Shown: positions 29,597 through 37,147, counted from the stretch's first letter. The stretch is DNA of 37,492 nt from an uncultured Agathobacter sp. (GCA_934307695.1 CAKRCS010000018.1:1-37492), one strand, 5' to 3'. Numbers and translations are program-made. Notes: a model not told the origin generated them from the letters alone.

Positions 29597-29868
29597 TGAT
29601 CGGTACATATTAAATTATCCACCAAAAGTACTGATCCGGTGCAGAACGTCAGCCTCTTTTCCTGCGCCTGCTATCTCTCCGCAATACGTCTCAGGCGCTC
29701 GATCTTTCTTAAATACCAGTCAAGCTGCTCCACCAGTATATTTTAGGCCAGAAGCTAAAGGAAGCCCAGCAGATGCTCGCCTTTGGGATGTCCATAAATA
29801 TGGTGTAACTCCGGCAGCTTTCGCGGCATCGGCAGGCGCGGTGTAGTGCTGGATTTATTTCTATCTGA
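29597..29868 (-). pseudogene. Degenerate coding remnant downstream of the methyltransferase
   Basis: In the same minus-strand frame as the methyltransferase and directly after its TAG stop, the frame stays open for about 36 codons (...TPRLPMPRKLPELHHIYGHPKGEHLLGFL, stop at 29757-29755), then after another in-frame stop continues as LVEQLDWYLRKIERLRRIAER (29736-29671). The composition and the helical, charged last segment look protein-like, but two in-frame stops and no start or binding site argue for a decayed gene end. No family recognised. Confidence 0.35.
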
Positions 29869-30669
29869 CTATTTTTTCAGCACGGATATCTTATTGGAGA
29901 TATTTCTGACAAACGGGATTTTTCCAATGACCTTGTATATCGGCATGAATACTTCCATGCCCTCTACCAGACTCACATCCTTCTGACTGCGAAACGGCGG
30001 TACAAGTGCTTCCAGCTCCCTGCCGTTTTTCACGCCCCAGCTAAACTTTGCCTTGCTGCCCTCGATGGATTTTTCTTTGATGTTATTTACGCTAAACGGA
30101 GACATCACTTCCACAAGGACGGTTGCCTTTTCCACCTTTTTGTCGATGATGTGGAACATCTGCTGCACGTCCGCGCCGCTTAAGTACATCGTAAGTCCCT
30201 CGATAACGACCAATACCGGCTCCCCGTGATACTCGATACTGTCCGTAAAGGTCTCGTCGGTCGCGGATTTTGCAATCTGATAGACCGGATCGTCCTCCTT
30301 GAGAAAACGGCTCCGGATCTCCATCGTCTCCGGAAGATCGACGTTGTACCAACGCGCATACTTTCCCGCCATGCGGTAGCATCTGGTGTCCAGTCCGCAG
30401 GCAATATTGATCACAACCGCACCCGCGTTTTCCGCCAGAAATTCCTGCACCAGACGATCCAGTATGATCGTTCTCGCAATGACACCATAGCTCATCATCT
30501 TATCCCCGCTGGCTTTTGAAAAATCATAATCCAACTGCGATACGATCTCGATCGCTTTCTCATCATAAATGTAATGATTCGGCTTTTTGGATTCTTCCGC
30601 CCTTGCATACAAGGTCTGCAGCATCGTTTCCGGTACACCCTGTACACGGACTTTCACCTTTTCTTCCAT
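29869..30669 (-). CDS. Leucine carboxyl methyltransferase-family (class I SAM) enzyme
   Basis: 266 residues. The LCMT/O-methyltransferase pattern is clear: PETMLQTLYARAEESKKPNHYIYDEKAIEIVSQLDYDFSK at the N-terminus, the SAM loop AVVINIACGLDTRCYRM (about 83-99), WYNVDLPETMEIRSRFL (ribose-binding Asp), and VLVVIEGLTMYLSGADVQQMFHII. Bacterial members methylate carboxyl or hydroxyl groups of small molecules; the substrate here is unknown. RBS AGGGAG lies upstream. It stands alone on the minus strand, with the 52-bp tandem array upstream of it and a coding remnant following. Confidence 0.88.
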   Translation of the reverse strand: MEEKVKVRVQGVPETMLQTLYARAEESKKPNHYIYDEKAIEIVSQLDYDFSKASGDKMMSYGVIARTIILDRLVQEFLAENAGAVVINIACGLDTRCYRMAGKYARWYNVDLPETMEIRSRFLKEDDPVYQIAKSATDETFTDSIEYHGEPVLVVIEGLTMYLSGADVQQMFHIIDKKVEKATVLVEVMSPFSVNNIKEKSIEGSKAKFSWGVKNGRELEALVPPFRSQKDVSLVEGMEVFMPIYKVIGKIPFVRNISNKISVLKK

Positions 30670-30711
30670 AATGACTCCCTCCTATATGTGGTTCATATTA
30701 TATTTTTGATG

Positions 30712-31110
30712 CGCTATGCCCTCTTGGCGGCGCGATGCGGGGCAAAAACACTTGCTTTTTCCTCGCTATGCCCCCTTGACGGCGCGCGGCGGGGTAAAAA
30801 CGCTTGCTTTTTCTTCGCTATACCCCCTTGACGGCGCGCGGCGGGGTAAAAACGCTTGCTTTTTCCGCGCTATGCCCTCTTGACGGCACACCGCGGGGCA
30901 AAAACACTTGCTTTTTTCGCGCTATACCCCCTTGGCGGCACGACGCGGGGTAAAAACGCTTGCTTTTTCTTCGCTATACCCCCTTGGCGGCGCGACGCGG
31001 GGCAAAAACGCTTGCTTTTTCTTCGCTATGCCCCCTTGACAGCGTGCGGCGGGGCAAAAACACTTGCTTTTTCCTCGCTATACCCCCTTGACGGCGCGAC
31101 GCGGGGCAGT
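30712..31110. repeat. Tandem repeat, eight copies of a 52-bp unit
   Basis: The unit starting CGCTAT(A/G)CCCCCTTG begins at 30712, 30764, 30816, 30868, 30920, 30972, 31024 and 31076, always exactly 52 bp apart; the last copy is cut after about 35 bp. Each unit holds GGGG(T/C)A, the conserved AAAACGCTTGCTTTTTC core and TA(T/G)CCCC, so adjacent units can form stem-loops. The period is not a multiple of three, so it does not encode a repeated peptide. There are no unique spacers, which excludes CRISPR. It occupies most of the 700-bp gap between the methyltransferase and the next gene. The rest (31111-31284) shows no gene. Confidence 0.93.
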
Positions 31111-31284
31111 TTTGTCGGTAACATGATCATCGCCAGATAACCGACATACATCATGCACGCCGTACACTTGAAAAAGTGCCACTCGCTCGTTGGTTAGTTG
31201 TTGCTAACTACATATTAGCACATTCCTATATGTAAGGCAACTCCCCGCCTTTGTGTGTTTGACCTTATATAGAAAAAATGTTAC

Positions 31285-31348
31285 TGTTTTTTCAGCGACC
31301 GAGCTTTACGCGGTGAGCGCAAGCAATATAGTTCGGGCTGGAAAAACA
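31285..31348 (+). promoter_or_regulatory. Long hairpin in the leader of the acetyltransferase gene
   Basis: TGTTTTTTCAGC (31285-31296) pairs with GCTGGAAAAACA (31337-31348), and after a 2-nt bulge CCGAGC (31299-31304) pairs with GTTCGG (31331-31336), both with one G-U pair. It ends just before the GGAGGG ribosome binding site. It could be a control leader or an old terminator; no known riboswitch is recognised. Confidence 0.45.
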
Positions 31349-31367
31349 TTCTTTGTTGGAGGGAACT

Positions 31368-31859
31368 ATGCTTCAGTTAAGAAATGCAACAGAAAATGAT
31401 CTTGAAAAAATCATGAAGATTTACAAATATGCGCAGGATTACATGATCCGGTCAGGAAATCCCCACCAATGGGGGAATTCCTATCCGGGCGAAGATTTGA
31501 TACGGTCAGACATTCAGAAAAATGCCTGCAAAATAATATACGATGAGCACGGTATCCACGGCGTATTCGCACTTTTTGATGGGGCGGAGCCGACTTATGC
31601 GCGCATCGAAAATGGGCGCTGGCCAAACGATGAACCTTATCTTACCATCCACCGGATCGCCGGGGATGGACAGGTGCATGGATTATTTGAATACACCGTA
31701 GAATATTGCAAGAGTGTTGCATCAAATATCCGGATCGACACCCACGCGGACAATGTGACAATGCAGCGCCTGATCGAAAAAAATGGCTTTACCAAGTGCG
31801 GCACCATCTATGTCCGCGACGGTTCTCCGCGGATCGCATATCAGTGGAGAGCTGTGTGA
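31368..31859 (+). CDS. GNAT-family N-acetyltransferase
   Basis: 163 residues from the ATG at 31368 (GGAGGG 4 nt upstream). N-terminal strand LQLRNATENDLEKIMKIYKYAQDYM is typical of GNAT starts; WPNDEPYLTIHRIAGDGQVHGLFEYTVEYCKS provides the central strand and the acetyl-CoA region, although the Q/R-x-x-G-x-G/A loop is weakly conserved (GDGQVHGL); THADNVTMQRLIEKNGFTKCGTIYV is the C-terminal motif B. Substrate unknown. Single gene, convergent with the MerR-type regulator. Confidence 0.88.
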   Translation: MLQLRNATENDLEKIMKIYKYAQDYMIRSGNPHQWGNSYPGEDLIRSDIQKNACKIIYDEHGIHGVFALFDGAEPTYARIENGRWPNDEPYLTIHRIAGDGQVHGLFEYTVEYCKSVASNIRIDTHADNVTMQRLIEKNGFTKCGTIYVRDGSPRIAYQWRAV

Positions 31860-31975
31860 TGATAGGTCCCCTTGATCTCAATGACAATACTATCGCCATA
31901 CTGGTAAACCGCAGCCCCTGCATTTCTTCGGTCAACAGCATTTTAGCATAACTTATTCACTTGATATACTGTATT

Positions 31976-32704
31976 TTACGCTCTGCAAAATATATCAATG
32001 GCTTTGCCTGCAAATTCCGCAGTCCCGATTCCGCCGGCGGCATCAATGTTTTCGGTAAGGTCTCCTCCGCCCGCATACATCCTTCCGAGTCCGTTCAGGA
32101 TTTTCGGTGAACATGTGTAAAAATGCTCTGTGATATAATCCTGAAGCTTTTTGACCTGTGCCTGAACCGGTTCATCTGCCGGGTTCATTTCCTTCATCTG
32201 CCCGAACTCGACAAATATTTTCATGAACTCGTCTGCGACCACAGCTTCATCTTCTTTTGTCCAGTTCTTCGTTTTCTCCTCGTATTCTTTGTACTCTGCG
32301 CTGTGTCCCCATAGCTCTTTCGCACGTTTGCAATACTCATCGATCTTTTTTGTATCGAACACTTTAAAATCCATATTCTTCACTCCTATTCCTTTTATTC
32401 CACGAGCGAAGGTAATGAGATTTTCCAGATGCTCTTTTTTCATCGTAAGCAGTTCAATCTGCTGCTCTAATGCTCTGTTCCTGTTGAAGTTGGGCGCATC
32501 TATTATCCGCTTGATCTCCTTAAGCGGAAATTCCAACTCCCTGAACAGTAAAATCTGCTGCAGCCGCTCCAAGGATGTATCGTCATACAGCCTGTATCCT
32601 GCCCCGGTATATTCGACCGGCTTTAAAAGCCCGATGGTATCGTAATATTGCAGAGTGCGTATACTCACTCCCGTTAATTTACTTACCTCATTTACTGTCA
32701 TCAT
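31976..32704 (-). CDS. MerR-family regulator with TipAS effector domain
   Basis: About 242 residues. N-terminal MerR winged helix (TVNEVSKLTGVSIRTLQYYDTIGLLKPVEYTGAGYRLYDDTSLERLQQILLFRELEFPLKEIKRII, about 3-70), a long dimerisation helix, and a C-terminal TipAS-type domain (WGHSAEYKEYEEKTKNWTKEDE...FYTCSPKILNGLGRMYAGGGDLTENID) that binds thiopeptide-like antibiotics in Streptomyces TipA and is the ligand domain of Mta-like activators. I choose the ATG at 32704, 8 nt from AGGAGG; ATGs at 32710 and 32701 are alternatives. Probably activates a drug-response gene; such regulators often control exporters, but none is adjacent. Confidence 0.9.
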   Translation of the reverse strand: MMTVNEVSKLTGVSIRTLQYYDTIGLLKPVEYTGAGYRLYDDTSLERLQQILLFRELEFPLKEIKRIIDAPNFNRNRALEQQIELLTMKKEHLENLITFARGIKGIGVKNMDFKVFDTKKIDEYCKRAKELWGHSAEYKEYEEKTKNWTKEDEAVVADEFMKIFVEFGQMKEMNPADEPVQAQVKKLQDYITEHFYTCSPKILNGLGRMYAGGGDLTENIDAAGGIGTAEFAGKAIDIFCRA

Positions 32705-32798
32705 CGTCATTTCCTCCTCTCGATATGCATACTCTAAGCTATTACGCAACGTAGGAGTCAATAGGATTTTAAAGATTTTTTTGCAAAAGCCGCTTTAT

Positions 32799-33422
32799 CT
32801 ATATCGCTTTAATAATGTACATCTCCTCAACCGCGCCCAGCGCAGGCTGTTTTCGTCCGCTCGCCTCAAAACCATGCGCCTCGTAAAATTTAATCGCACG
32901 GAAATTATTGTCGAACACCCACAGCATGATCCTAGAATAGCCTGCCGCTTTTACATCCTCAAGCACTCTGTCCATCATCATGCTTCCATAGCCCTTATGC
33001 CAGTTGTCCTTGAGGGAATGAATGCAGATAAGCTCCGCGTATTCCGGCATGTCCTTTTCCCTTGAGGCATCCCACCACGCGATACCATGTGGCTTGCCAT
33101 CCAGTTCCAGAATATATCCGTTTCCTTTATTTTCATCGAGAAGCTTTTTGTACATTGCAGTCGCACGCGCAAGCCCGGTGCATTGGGAAAGTGTGTCGGC
33201 AGGAACTATGTCCTTAAATGCCGCCTTCCAGCTCTCCGTCTGTATGTATGCAAGGTGGCTCTCGTCACCGGGTTCTACTCTTCTTATATTAACCATAGCT
33301 TCAATCCCTCTTTTTCTGGTATTTGCCTCGATATTTCCATCATAGGTATTGATCAATTCAAGCCTGACGCTCTCATTTGCCATCGTGAAAAAATCTTCAT
33401 TAAAAATATTGTTCTGAGGCAT
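32799..33422 (-). CDS. GNAT-family N-acetyltransferase with N-terminal extension
   Basis: 207 residues from the ATG at 33422, which has AAGGAG 7 nt upstream. The acetyltransferase proper starts at residue 43 (MVNIRRVEPGDESHLAYIQTESWKAAFKDIVP), has ELICIHSLKDNWHKGYGSMMMDRVLEDVKAAG as the acetyl-CoA loop and strand, and ends with LWVFDNNFRAIKFYEAHGFEASGRK. The domain itself has a second possible start at 33296 with GAGGG 9 nt upstream, giving a normal 165-residue GNAT. The extension (MPQNNIFNEDFFTMANESVRLELINTYDGNIEANTRKRGIEA) has no known domain. Which start is used is open; both may be. Confidence 0.78.
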   Translation of the reverse strand: MPQNNIFNEDFFTMANESVRLELINTYDGNIEANTRKRGIEAMVNIRRVEPGDESHLAYIQTESWKAAFKDIVPADTLSQCTGLARATAMYKKLLDENKGNGYILELDGKPHGIAWWDASREKDMPEYAELICIHSLKDNWHKGYGSMMMDRVLEDVKAAGYSRIMLWVFDNNFRAIKFYEAHGFEASGRKQPALGAVEEMYIIKAI

Positions 33423-33532
33423 TGGTGTCTCCTTAAATGTGCGTTTCTTCAATCTAAATGTATGGCATTTTGTGCATTTCTTCAAGGTTATATTCGCCAT
33501 ATTGCTACGTTTCTTCAAGATTTTGTATCTGG

Positions 33533-33597
33533 AAAGAAAAATAGATAACCCGTTTTTCAGGTTATCTACTCTTAATTTCTGGTTTATTCTGTTCTGC
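33533..33597. repeat. 65-bp repeat, copy 1 (contains a terminator)
   Basis: Matches 35460-35524 with three mismatches in 65 positions. On the minus strand it includes the hairpin AGATAACC/GGTTATCT followed by ATTTTTCTTT, so it terminates the HTH/zinc-ribbon gene that ends 3 nt away. The identity extends well beyond the hairpin, to the segment GCAGAACAGAATAAACCAG. Confidence 0.88.
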
Positions 33598-33600
33598 GGC

Positions 33601-34209
33601 TTATCTTACAATCACATGTTTGCTGCACATTCCTGTTTTTCCACATTCAGGGCAGGTCAATCTGCGTTTTGTTAACGTATGATATCCTTTTACATAGTCT
33701 TTTATTGTAGGGACAAACAGATGCCCGCATTTCGGGCACTTATAGTATCCGGCTTTCACGTCCAACGTGGCTGCTGTGCCAATACCTGTGGCTGCTGTAA
33801 TAGCGGTAAAGACAATTATCGCAATGCGCGCTGCAGCAGGCATTTCTATATATGATGCAATAACCACCAGCGAGCACACCGCGATGATTGTGATTATTGC
33901 GCACATCACCGACTGCAGCATTCTTTCTTTGTTTTTGTTATTTTCCTGCACAAGATTCATGATAGTAACCTCCGCGTTCTTTTTATAGTCGGCATCGGTC
34001 AGTTTTTCTCCTGTAAGCAGTTCGTTCACGCTGATTTCAAGGATTTCACATAACGGGAGCATCAATGAAACGTCAGGCAGTCCAGCCCCGCGCTCCCATT
34101 TGCTGACCGTCTTATCGCTGATACCAAGGCTATCGGCAAGCGTCACTTGTGTAAACCCTTTTTCCTTTCGCAAAGAAGCAATTAACTTTCCTGTTTTTAT
34201 TTGATCCAT
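33601..34209 (-). CDS. XRE-type HTH protein with two membrane helices and a zinc ribbon
   Basis: 202 residues. An HTH_XRE domain (about 5-62: KLIASLRKEKGFTQVTLADSLGISDKTVSKWERGAGLPDVSLMLPLCEILEISVNELL), a linker, two membrane helices (about 95-143, SVMCAIITIIAVCSLVVIASYI and ARIAIIVFTAITAATGIGTAA), then a short C-terminal zinc ribbon with CPKCGH and CPECGK (about 160-195). Membrane-tethered regulators of this layout are widespread in clostridia and may signal between membrane and DNA. The gene lies 84 nt downstream of the Fic gene on the same strand. Confidence 0.85.
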   Translation of the reverse strand: MDQIKTGKLIASLRKEKGFTQVTLADSLGISDKTVSKWERGAGLPDVSLMLPLCEILEISVNELLTGEKLTDADYKKNAEVTIMNLVQENNKNKERMLQSVMCAIITIIAVCSLVVIASYIEMPAAARIAIIVFTAITAATGIGTAATLDVKAGYYKCPKCGHLFVPTIKDYVKGYHTLTKRRLTCPECGKTGMCSKHVIVR

Positions 34210-34293
34210 GACTTATGCCTCCTTTCACGAATGGTTGTATCATTTTGCTTTGTGTTTTCACACTCACGCTCCGTAGAGTTGGCAGAAAAACCG

Positions 34294-35352
34294 TCATCGT
34301 ATGATAGAATCGCTGCGGATATAAAATGTAGCCCTCCCGGCGCCCTCTTTTATAAGCGCGCCTTCCTCTACCAACTGCTTCAAAGCCAGCTCCACCGATT
34401 TTACCCCTATGGATGGGCACAACTCTGCAATATCGCTTTTACTCATTTTTCCCATTTTACTATATACTGCCCGCCTGACGATTTCTTTTGCCGGAAGCTT
34501 TTCGCTTACAAGCTCTACCCTTTCCTCAAAATCCCTGTATGCGGCAAGTATGACTCTCAGCATATATTTTATAAAAGGTGTTACGTCCTCCTCGTTCTCG
34601 TACCAGCCCTCCTGACAATCTTCCAATGCTTTGTAGTATAAATCTTTATTCTTGGCAATCTTGCTTTCAATGGAAATATATTTGCCGACGGCATATCCAC
34701 TTTTGTACAGAAGTAAGGCGGTAAGCAAGCGGCTCATTCTTCCATTTCCGTCGCTGAATGGATGTATACAAAGAAAATCATGTATGAAAACAGGAATAAG
34801 TAAAATCGCATCCAACTCATCATTCTCGATTATTCTATTATAGCTTTCACAGATAGCGTCTATCGCAGAAGGTGTTTCGTGTGGTGCAAGAGGCGTAAAA
34901 AGCGCATACTCCTTTCCGGTCTCGTCCGTCGCCGCAATCACATTTTGCGTTACCTTGAAATGCCCGCCAATACTTTTTTCCGTATATTTGTATAAATCAC
35001 GATGCAACTGTAAAATGTAATTCGTTTTTATTGGAATATACTCATAGTTCTCATGAATCGTATTTAGGACATCCCTGTAACCAAGGATTTCTTCCTCGTC
35101 GCGGTTTTTCGGTGTCGTCTTTTCCTCGCAGAGCTGCTTCAATCTGGTACTTGTCGTGCGTATTCCCTCGATGGCGTTCGATGCCTCTGTGCTTTGACGC
35201 TTTGCTATTTCTATAAGGCTATCCAGTTCTTCCGGTTTCTGCTTAAGATATACCTCCTGTCTGCCCTTATATTCATGGATCTGCGCGACAAGTGCAAGTA
35301 TCTCTCTATCCCACGTTTTCTCTTTTAATGATGAATAGTCAAAATTTCTCAT
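34294..35352 (-). CDS. Fic-family protein (class II, with N-terminal inhibitory motif and winged helix)
   Basis: 352 residues. The Fic core has the catalytic motif HPFSDGNGRMSRLL (about 197-210) with the essential His197, and an N-terminal inhibitory helix containing SNAIEG (58-63), which matches the (S/T)xxxE(G/N) pattern in which Glu62 blocks productive ATP binding. Such class II enzymes AMPylate target proteins when the inhibitory glutamate is displaced. A winged-helix-like region at the C-terminus (about 300-345, SKSDIAELCPSIGVKSVELALKQLVEEGALIK) is common in this group. RBS AGGAGA is part of a repeated half-site in front of the gene, which hints at repression close to the start. Target unknown. 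Confidence 0.93.
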   Translation of the reverse strand: MRNFDYSSLKEKTWDREILALVAQIHEYKGRQEVYLKQKPEELDSLIEIAKRQSTEASNAIEGIRTTSTRLKQLCEEKTTPKNRDEEEILGYRDVLNTIHENYEYIPIKTNYILQLHRDLYKYTEKSIGGHFKVTQNVIAATDETGKEYALFTPLAPHETPSAIDAICESYNRIIENDELDAILLIPVFIHDFLCIHPFSDGNGRMSRLLTALLLYKSGYAVGKYISIESKIAKNKDLYYKALEDCQEGWYENEEDVTPFIKYMLRVILAAYRDFEERVELVSEKLPAKEIVRRAVYSKMGKMSKSDIAELCPSIGVKSVELALKQLVEEGALIKEGAGRATFYIRSDSIIR

Positions 35353-35357
35353 AATCC

Positions 35358-35409
35358 ATCTCCTAAATCGCCTCTTATCTCCTAAATTATATTATATTTT
35401 AGGAGATAA
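35358..35409 (-). promoter_or_regulatory. Operator-like inverted and direct half-sites upstream of the Fic gene
   Basis: TTATCTCCTAAA (35375-35386) and TTTAGGAGATAA (35398-35409) form a perfect 12-bp inverted repeat around an 11-nt AT spacer. The half-site ATCTCCTAAAT also occurs at 35358-35368, 19 bp from its second copy, and contains the ribosome binding site of the Fic gene. Autoregulation by the Fic protein's winged helix is a reasonable guess; the other candidate is the XRE protein. Confidence 0.6.
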
Positions 35410-35459
35410 ATCAATTACTAAAATATAATGAGCGCAAGTGCGCCAAATTATCATATCCA

Positions 35460-35524
35460 AAAGAAAAATAGATAACCCGTTTTTCAGGTTATCTATTCTT
35501 AAATGCTGGTTTATTCTGTTCTGC
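35460..35524. repeat. 65-bp repeat, copy 2 (contains a terminator)
   Basis: Second copy of the module at 33533-33597, same orientation. The AGATAACC/GGTTATCT hairpin on the minus strand lies downstream of a dead acetyltransferase fragment and upstream of the Fic gene. The two copies bracket the XRE-Fic unit, 1.93 kb apart. Confidence 0.88.
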
Positions 35525-35659
35525 AGACGGGGATTTCTTGTTCTTATCAATAGCCTCAAGTCATCAGCTTCTATTCCCCACTATCATTTCATGAACATGG
35601 ACAGTTTTAATCACAATCACACATTTTCAATTCCAATTCTTCCTTTGTAATAGAACAAA

Positions 35660-35722
35660 TTAGCAGGAATGTGTATCTTCCGCCACAAAATTTCGTATTA
35701 ACAATCTATTTGTCTCAAGCAT
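35660..35722 (-). pseudogene. Truncated GNAT acetyltransferase fragment
   Basis: Minus-strand ATG at 35722 (AGAGGG upstream) opens MLETNRLLIRNFVAEDTHSC and stops. This is the typical N-terminal strand of RimJ/RimL-type acetyltransferases (METxRLxLRxFxxEDxxxL); the rest of the domain is missing. The remaining 35525-35757 DNA shows no gene. It seems to be debris left when the Fic region was inserted or recombined. Confidence 0.6.
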
Positions 35723-35757
35723 ATTTATTCCCTCTAAAGATTTCGATTAACTGGAAT

Positions 35758-36525
35758 TTATAGATTCATTTCATCAACAATTTTTGTAGGTTTTGCGGTC
35801 ATTTCTACCCATGCCGGAGCAAAGCCGCTCTTAATGGCATTTTTAGCTGATCTGATATTAGACCATGCCGTACAATAAAACGGCACTTTTCCTCTATTTA
35901 TTATTTCTCTCGTGAGTGCGCTCGTCAGGGCAGAGGCAATCCCTTTGCGTCTGTATTTTGGCAGAACGTCCACGCCAATCTGCCACATATCGTCACAATC
36001 GGCAGAGCAGGCGGCAAGTCCAATCAGGGTACTTCCGCTGTATGCGCCAACACCAAGTACATCCAAGTTCTTGCGCTCTTGGCAAAGCGCATTGCTCCAT
36101 TCCGGCAAATACAATTCCCCGAAATCTTCCTGTTCCAATATGCGTGTTTCATAGCCGCAGGAAAGAACCGGTATCCGGCTTATGTCCGGCAAGTAGTATT
36201 CTGCCATAAAACATATTTTATGCCCCTTTTCGGATAAGCGCTCGTTCAGCCAATGCATATTTGGAGTTTCAAAACAATGATAAAATTCAAATTTCTCTGT
36301 ATACTCGGATACTAAATCCGAGGTTTCAGGTATAGAAGTTGCCACAATATTATTTCCATAGGAAATAAGGTTACAAGTAATTGGCTCCTTTAGGTATTTG
36401 CGGGCATTCTTCCCTAATTTTAAAGGGCGGATAATATTTCTGTCTGCCAGAAAATCTTCTTCACGACACCCCATATCTTCTGCTGACTGCCTCATTGCTA
36501 TCTCTATTATTTCACGATTTGTCAT
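35758..36525 (-). CDS. GNAT-family N-acetyltransferase (two-part protein)
   Basis: 255 residues from the ATG at 36525 (GGAG 8-9 nt upstream). The N-terminal half (TNREIIEIAMRQSAEDMGCREEDFLADRNIIRPLKLGKNARKYLKEPITCNLISYGNNIVAT) is a domain found in front of some clostridial GNATs; the GNAT fold occupies the C-terminal half: IGLAACSADCDDMWQIGVDVLPKYRRKGIASALTSALTREIINRG contains the acetyl-CoA loop R-R-K-G-I-A, followed by PFYCTAWSNIRSAKNAIKSGFAPAWVEM. Substrate unknown. It may be translated together with the GNAT gene 45 nt upstream. Confidence 0.9.
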   Translation of the reverse strand: MTNREIIEIAMRQSAEDMGCREEDFLADRNIIRPLKLGKNARKYLKEPITCNLISYGNNIVATSIPETSDLVSEYTEKFEFYHCFETPNMHWLNERLSEKGHKICFMAEYYLPDISRIPVLSCGYETRILEQEDFGELYLPEWSNALCQERKNLDVLGVGAYSGSTLIGLAACSADCDDMWQIGVDVLPKYRRKGIASALTSALTREIINRGKVPFYCTAWSNIRSAKNAIKSGFAPAWVEMTAKPTKIVDEMNL

Positions 36526-36570
36526 AATTTTTTCTCCATTCATTTTTCTCAATTCAACAAATTCCGATTA

Positions 36571-37056
36571 TCAGAAAGAAAGCCGCATTTGGTGCCACAC
36601 AACATTTCCGTGGGTGGATTTATCGGACACCCCCTCATCTTTGAATCCAAATTTTGCGTAGTACGGAATCAGCCGCTCTTTACAGGTCAGCACAAGGCCT
36701 TTGCGCCCTTGCTGTTTGGCATCAGCAATCGCACGAGAAATTAACTCGCCAGCATATCCATGCTTGCGGTAATCTGGCAGGGTGTTGACGCCAAAAATCA
36801 TCTGCCACGCGCCGTTTTCGTTGTGCATGGCGGCGTTCTCGTACATTTCATCAGTTAAATCCAGCTCGTCTGTCACAAAACCGTCCACAAAGGCAATCAA
36901 CTTATCGGCATTATACAAAAGCCAAAAGTGATTCCCATAGTATTTTACCCTTTCAACAAATTCTGCTTCAATTGCAGCCTCTGCGGGCGGAAAGCATTCT
37001 GCTTCCACAGCGGCGATTGCGGAAATATCCTCTTTTGCGGCATATTTTATAGTCAT
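36571..37056 (-). CDS. GNAT-family N-acetyltransferase
   Basis: 161 residues from the ATG at 37056, which has GGAGG 8 nt upstream; in-frame ATGs further upstream have no site. Typical elements: MTIKYAAKEDISAIAAVEAECFPPAEAA, the strand and acetyl-CoA loop MIFGVNTLPDYRKHGYAGELISRAIADAKQQGRKGLVLTCKERLIPYYAKFGFKDEGVS. The pattern resembles AANAT-like acetyltransferases that act on small amines. A promoter is visible upstream, and the next gene, another GNAT, follows 45 nt later. Confidence 0.92.
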   Translation of the reverse strand: MTIKYAAKEDISAIAAVEAECFPPAEAAIEAEFVERVKYYGNHFWLLYNADKLIAFVDGFVTDELDLTDEMYENAAMHNENGAWQMIFGVNTLPDYRKHGYAGELISRAIADAKQQGRKGLVLTCKERLIPYYAKFGFKDEGVSDKSTHGNVVWHQMRLSF

Positions 37057-37096
37057 GTTGAGGTCCTCCATAGATTCCGATTTGTTAATTGGTTTT

Positions 37097-37124
37097 ATTA
37101 TAGCATATATGAACCTATTCACAA
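37097..37124 (-). promoter_or_regulatory. Promoter of the two-GNAT operon
   Basis: Minus strand: -35 TTGTGA (37119-37124), 16-bp spacer, -10 TATAAT (37097-37102), about 40 bp before the start codon. Confidence 0.75.
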
Positions 37125-37147
37125 TGGAGTGGCTAAAGTGCTTAACT

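Noticed and set aside
30712..31110. CRISPR array
   Set aside because: The 52-bp units are contiguous and nearly identical over their whole length; there are no unique spacers, no cas genes and no leader.
30574..31140. Plus-strand coding region across the 52-bp repeats
   Set aside because: The period is not a multiple of three, so the frame changes in each copy; no ribosome binding site supports the start codons, and the peptide is low in coding character.
33533..35524. Insertion sequence formed by the two 65-bp repeats
   Set aside because: The copies are in direct orientation, contain a terminator, and no transposase or target duplication is present; recombination or repeat dispersal explains them better.
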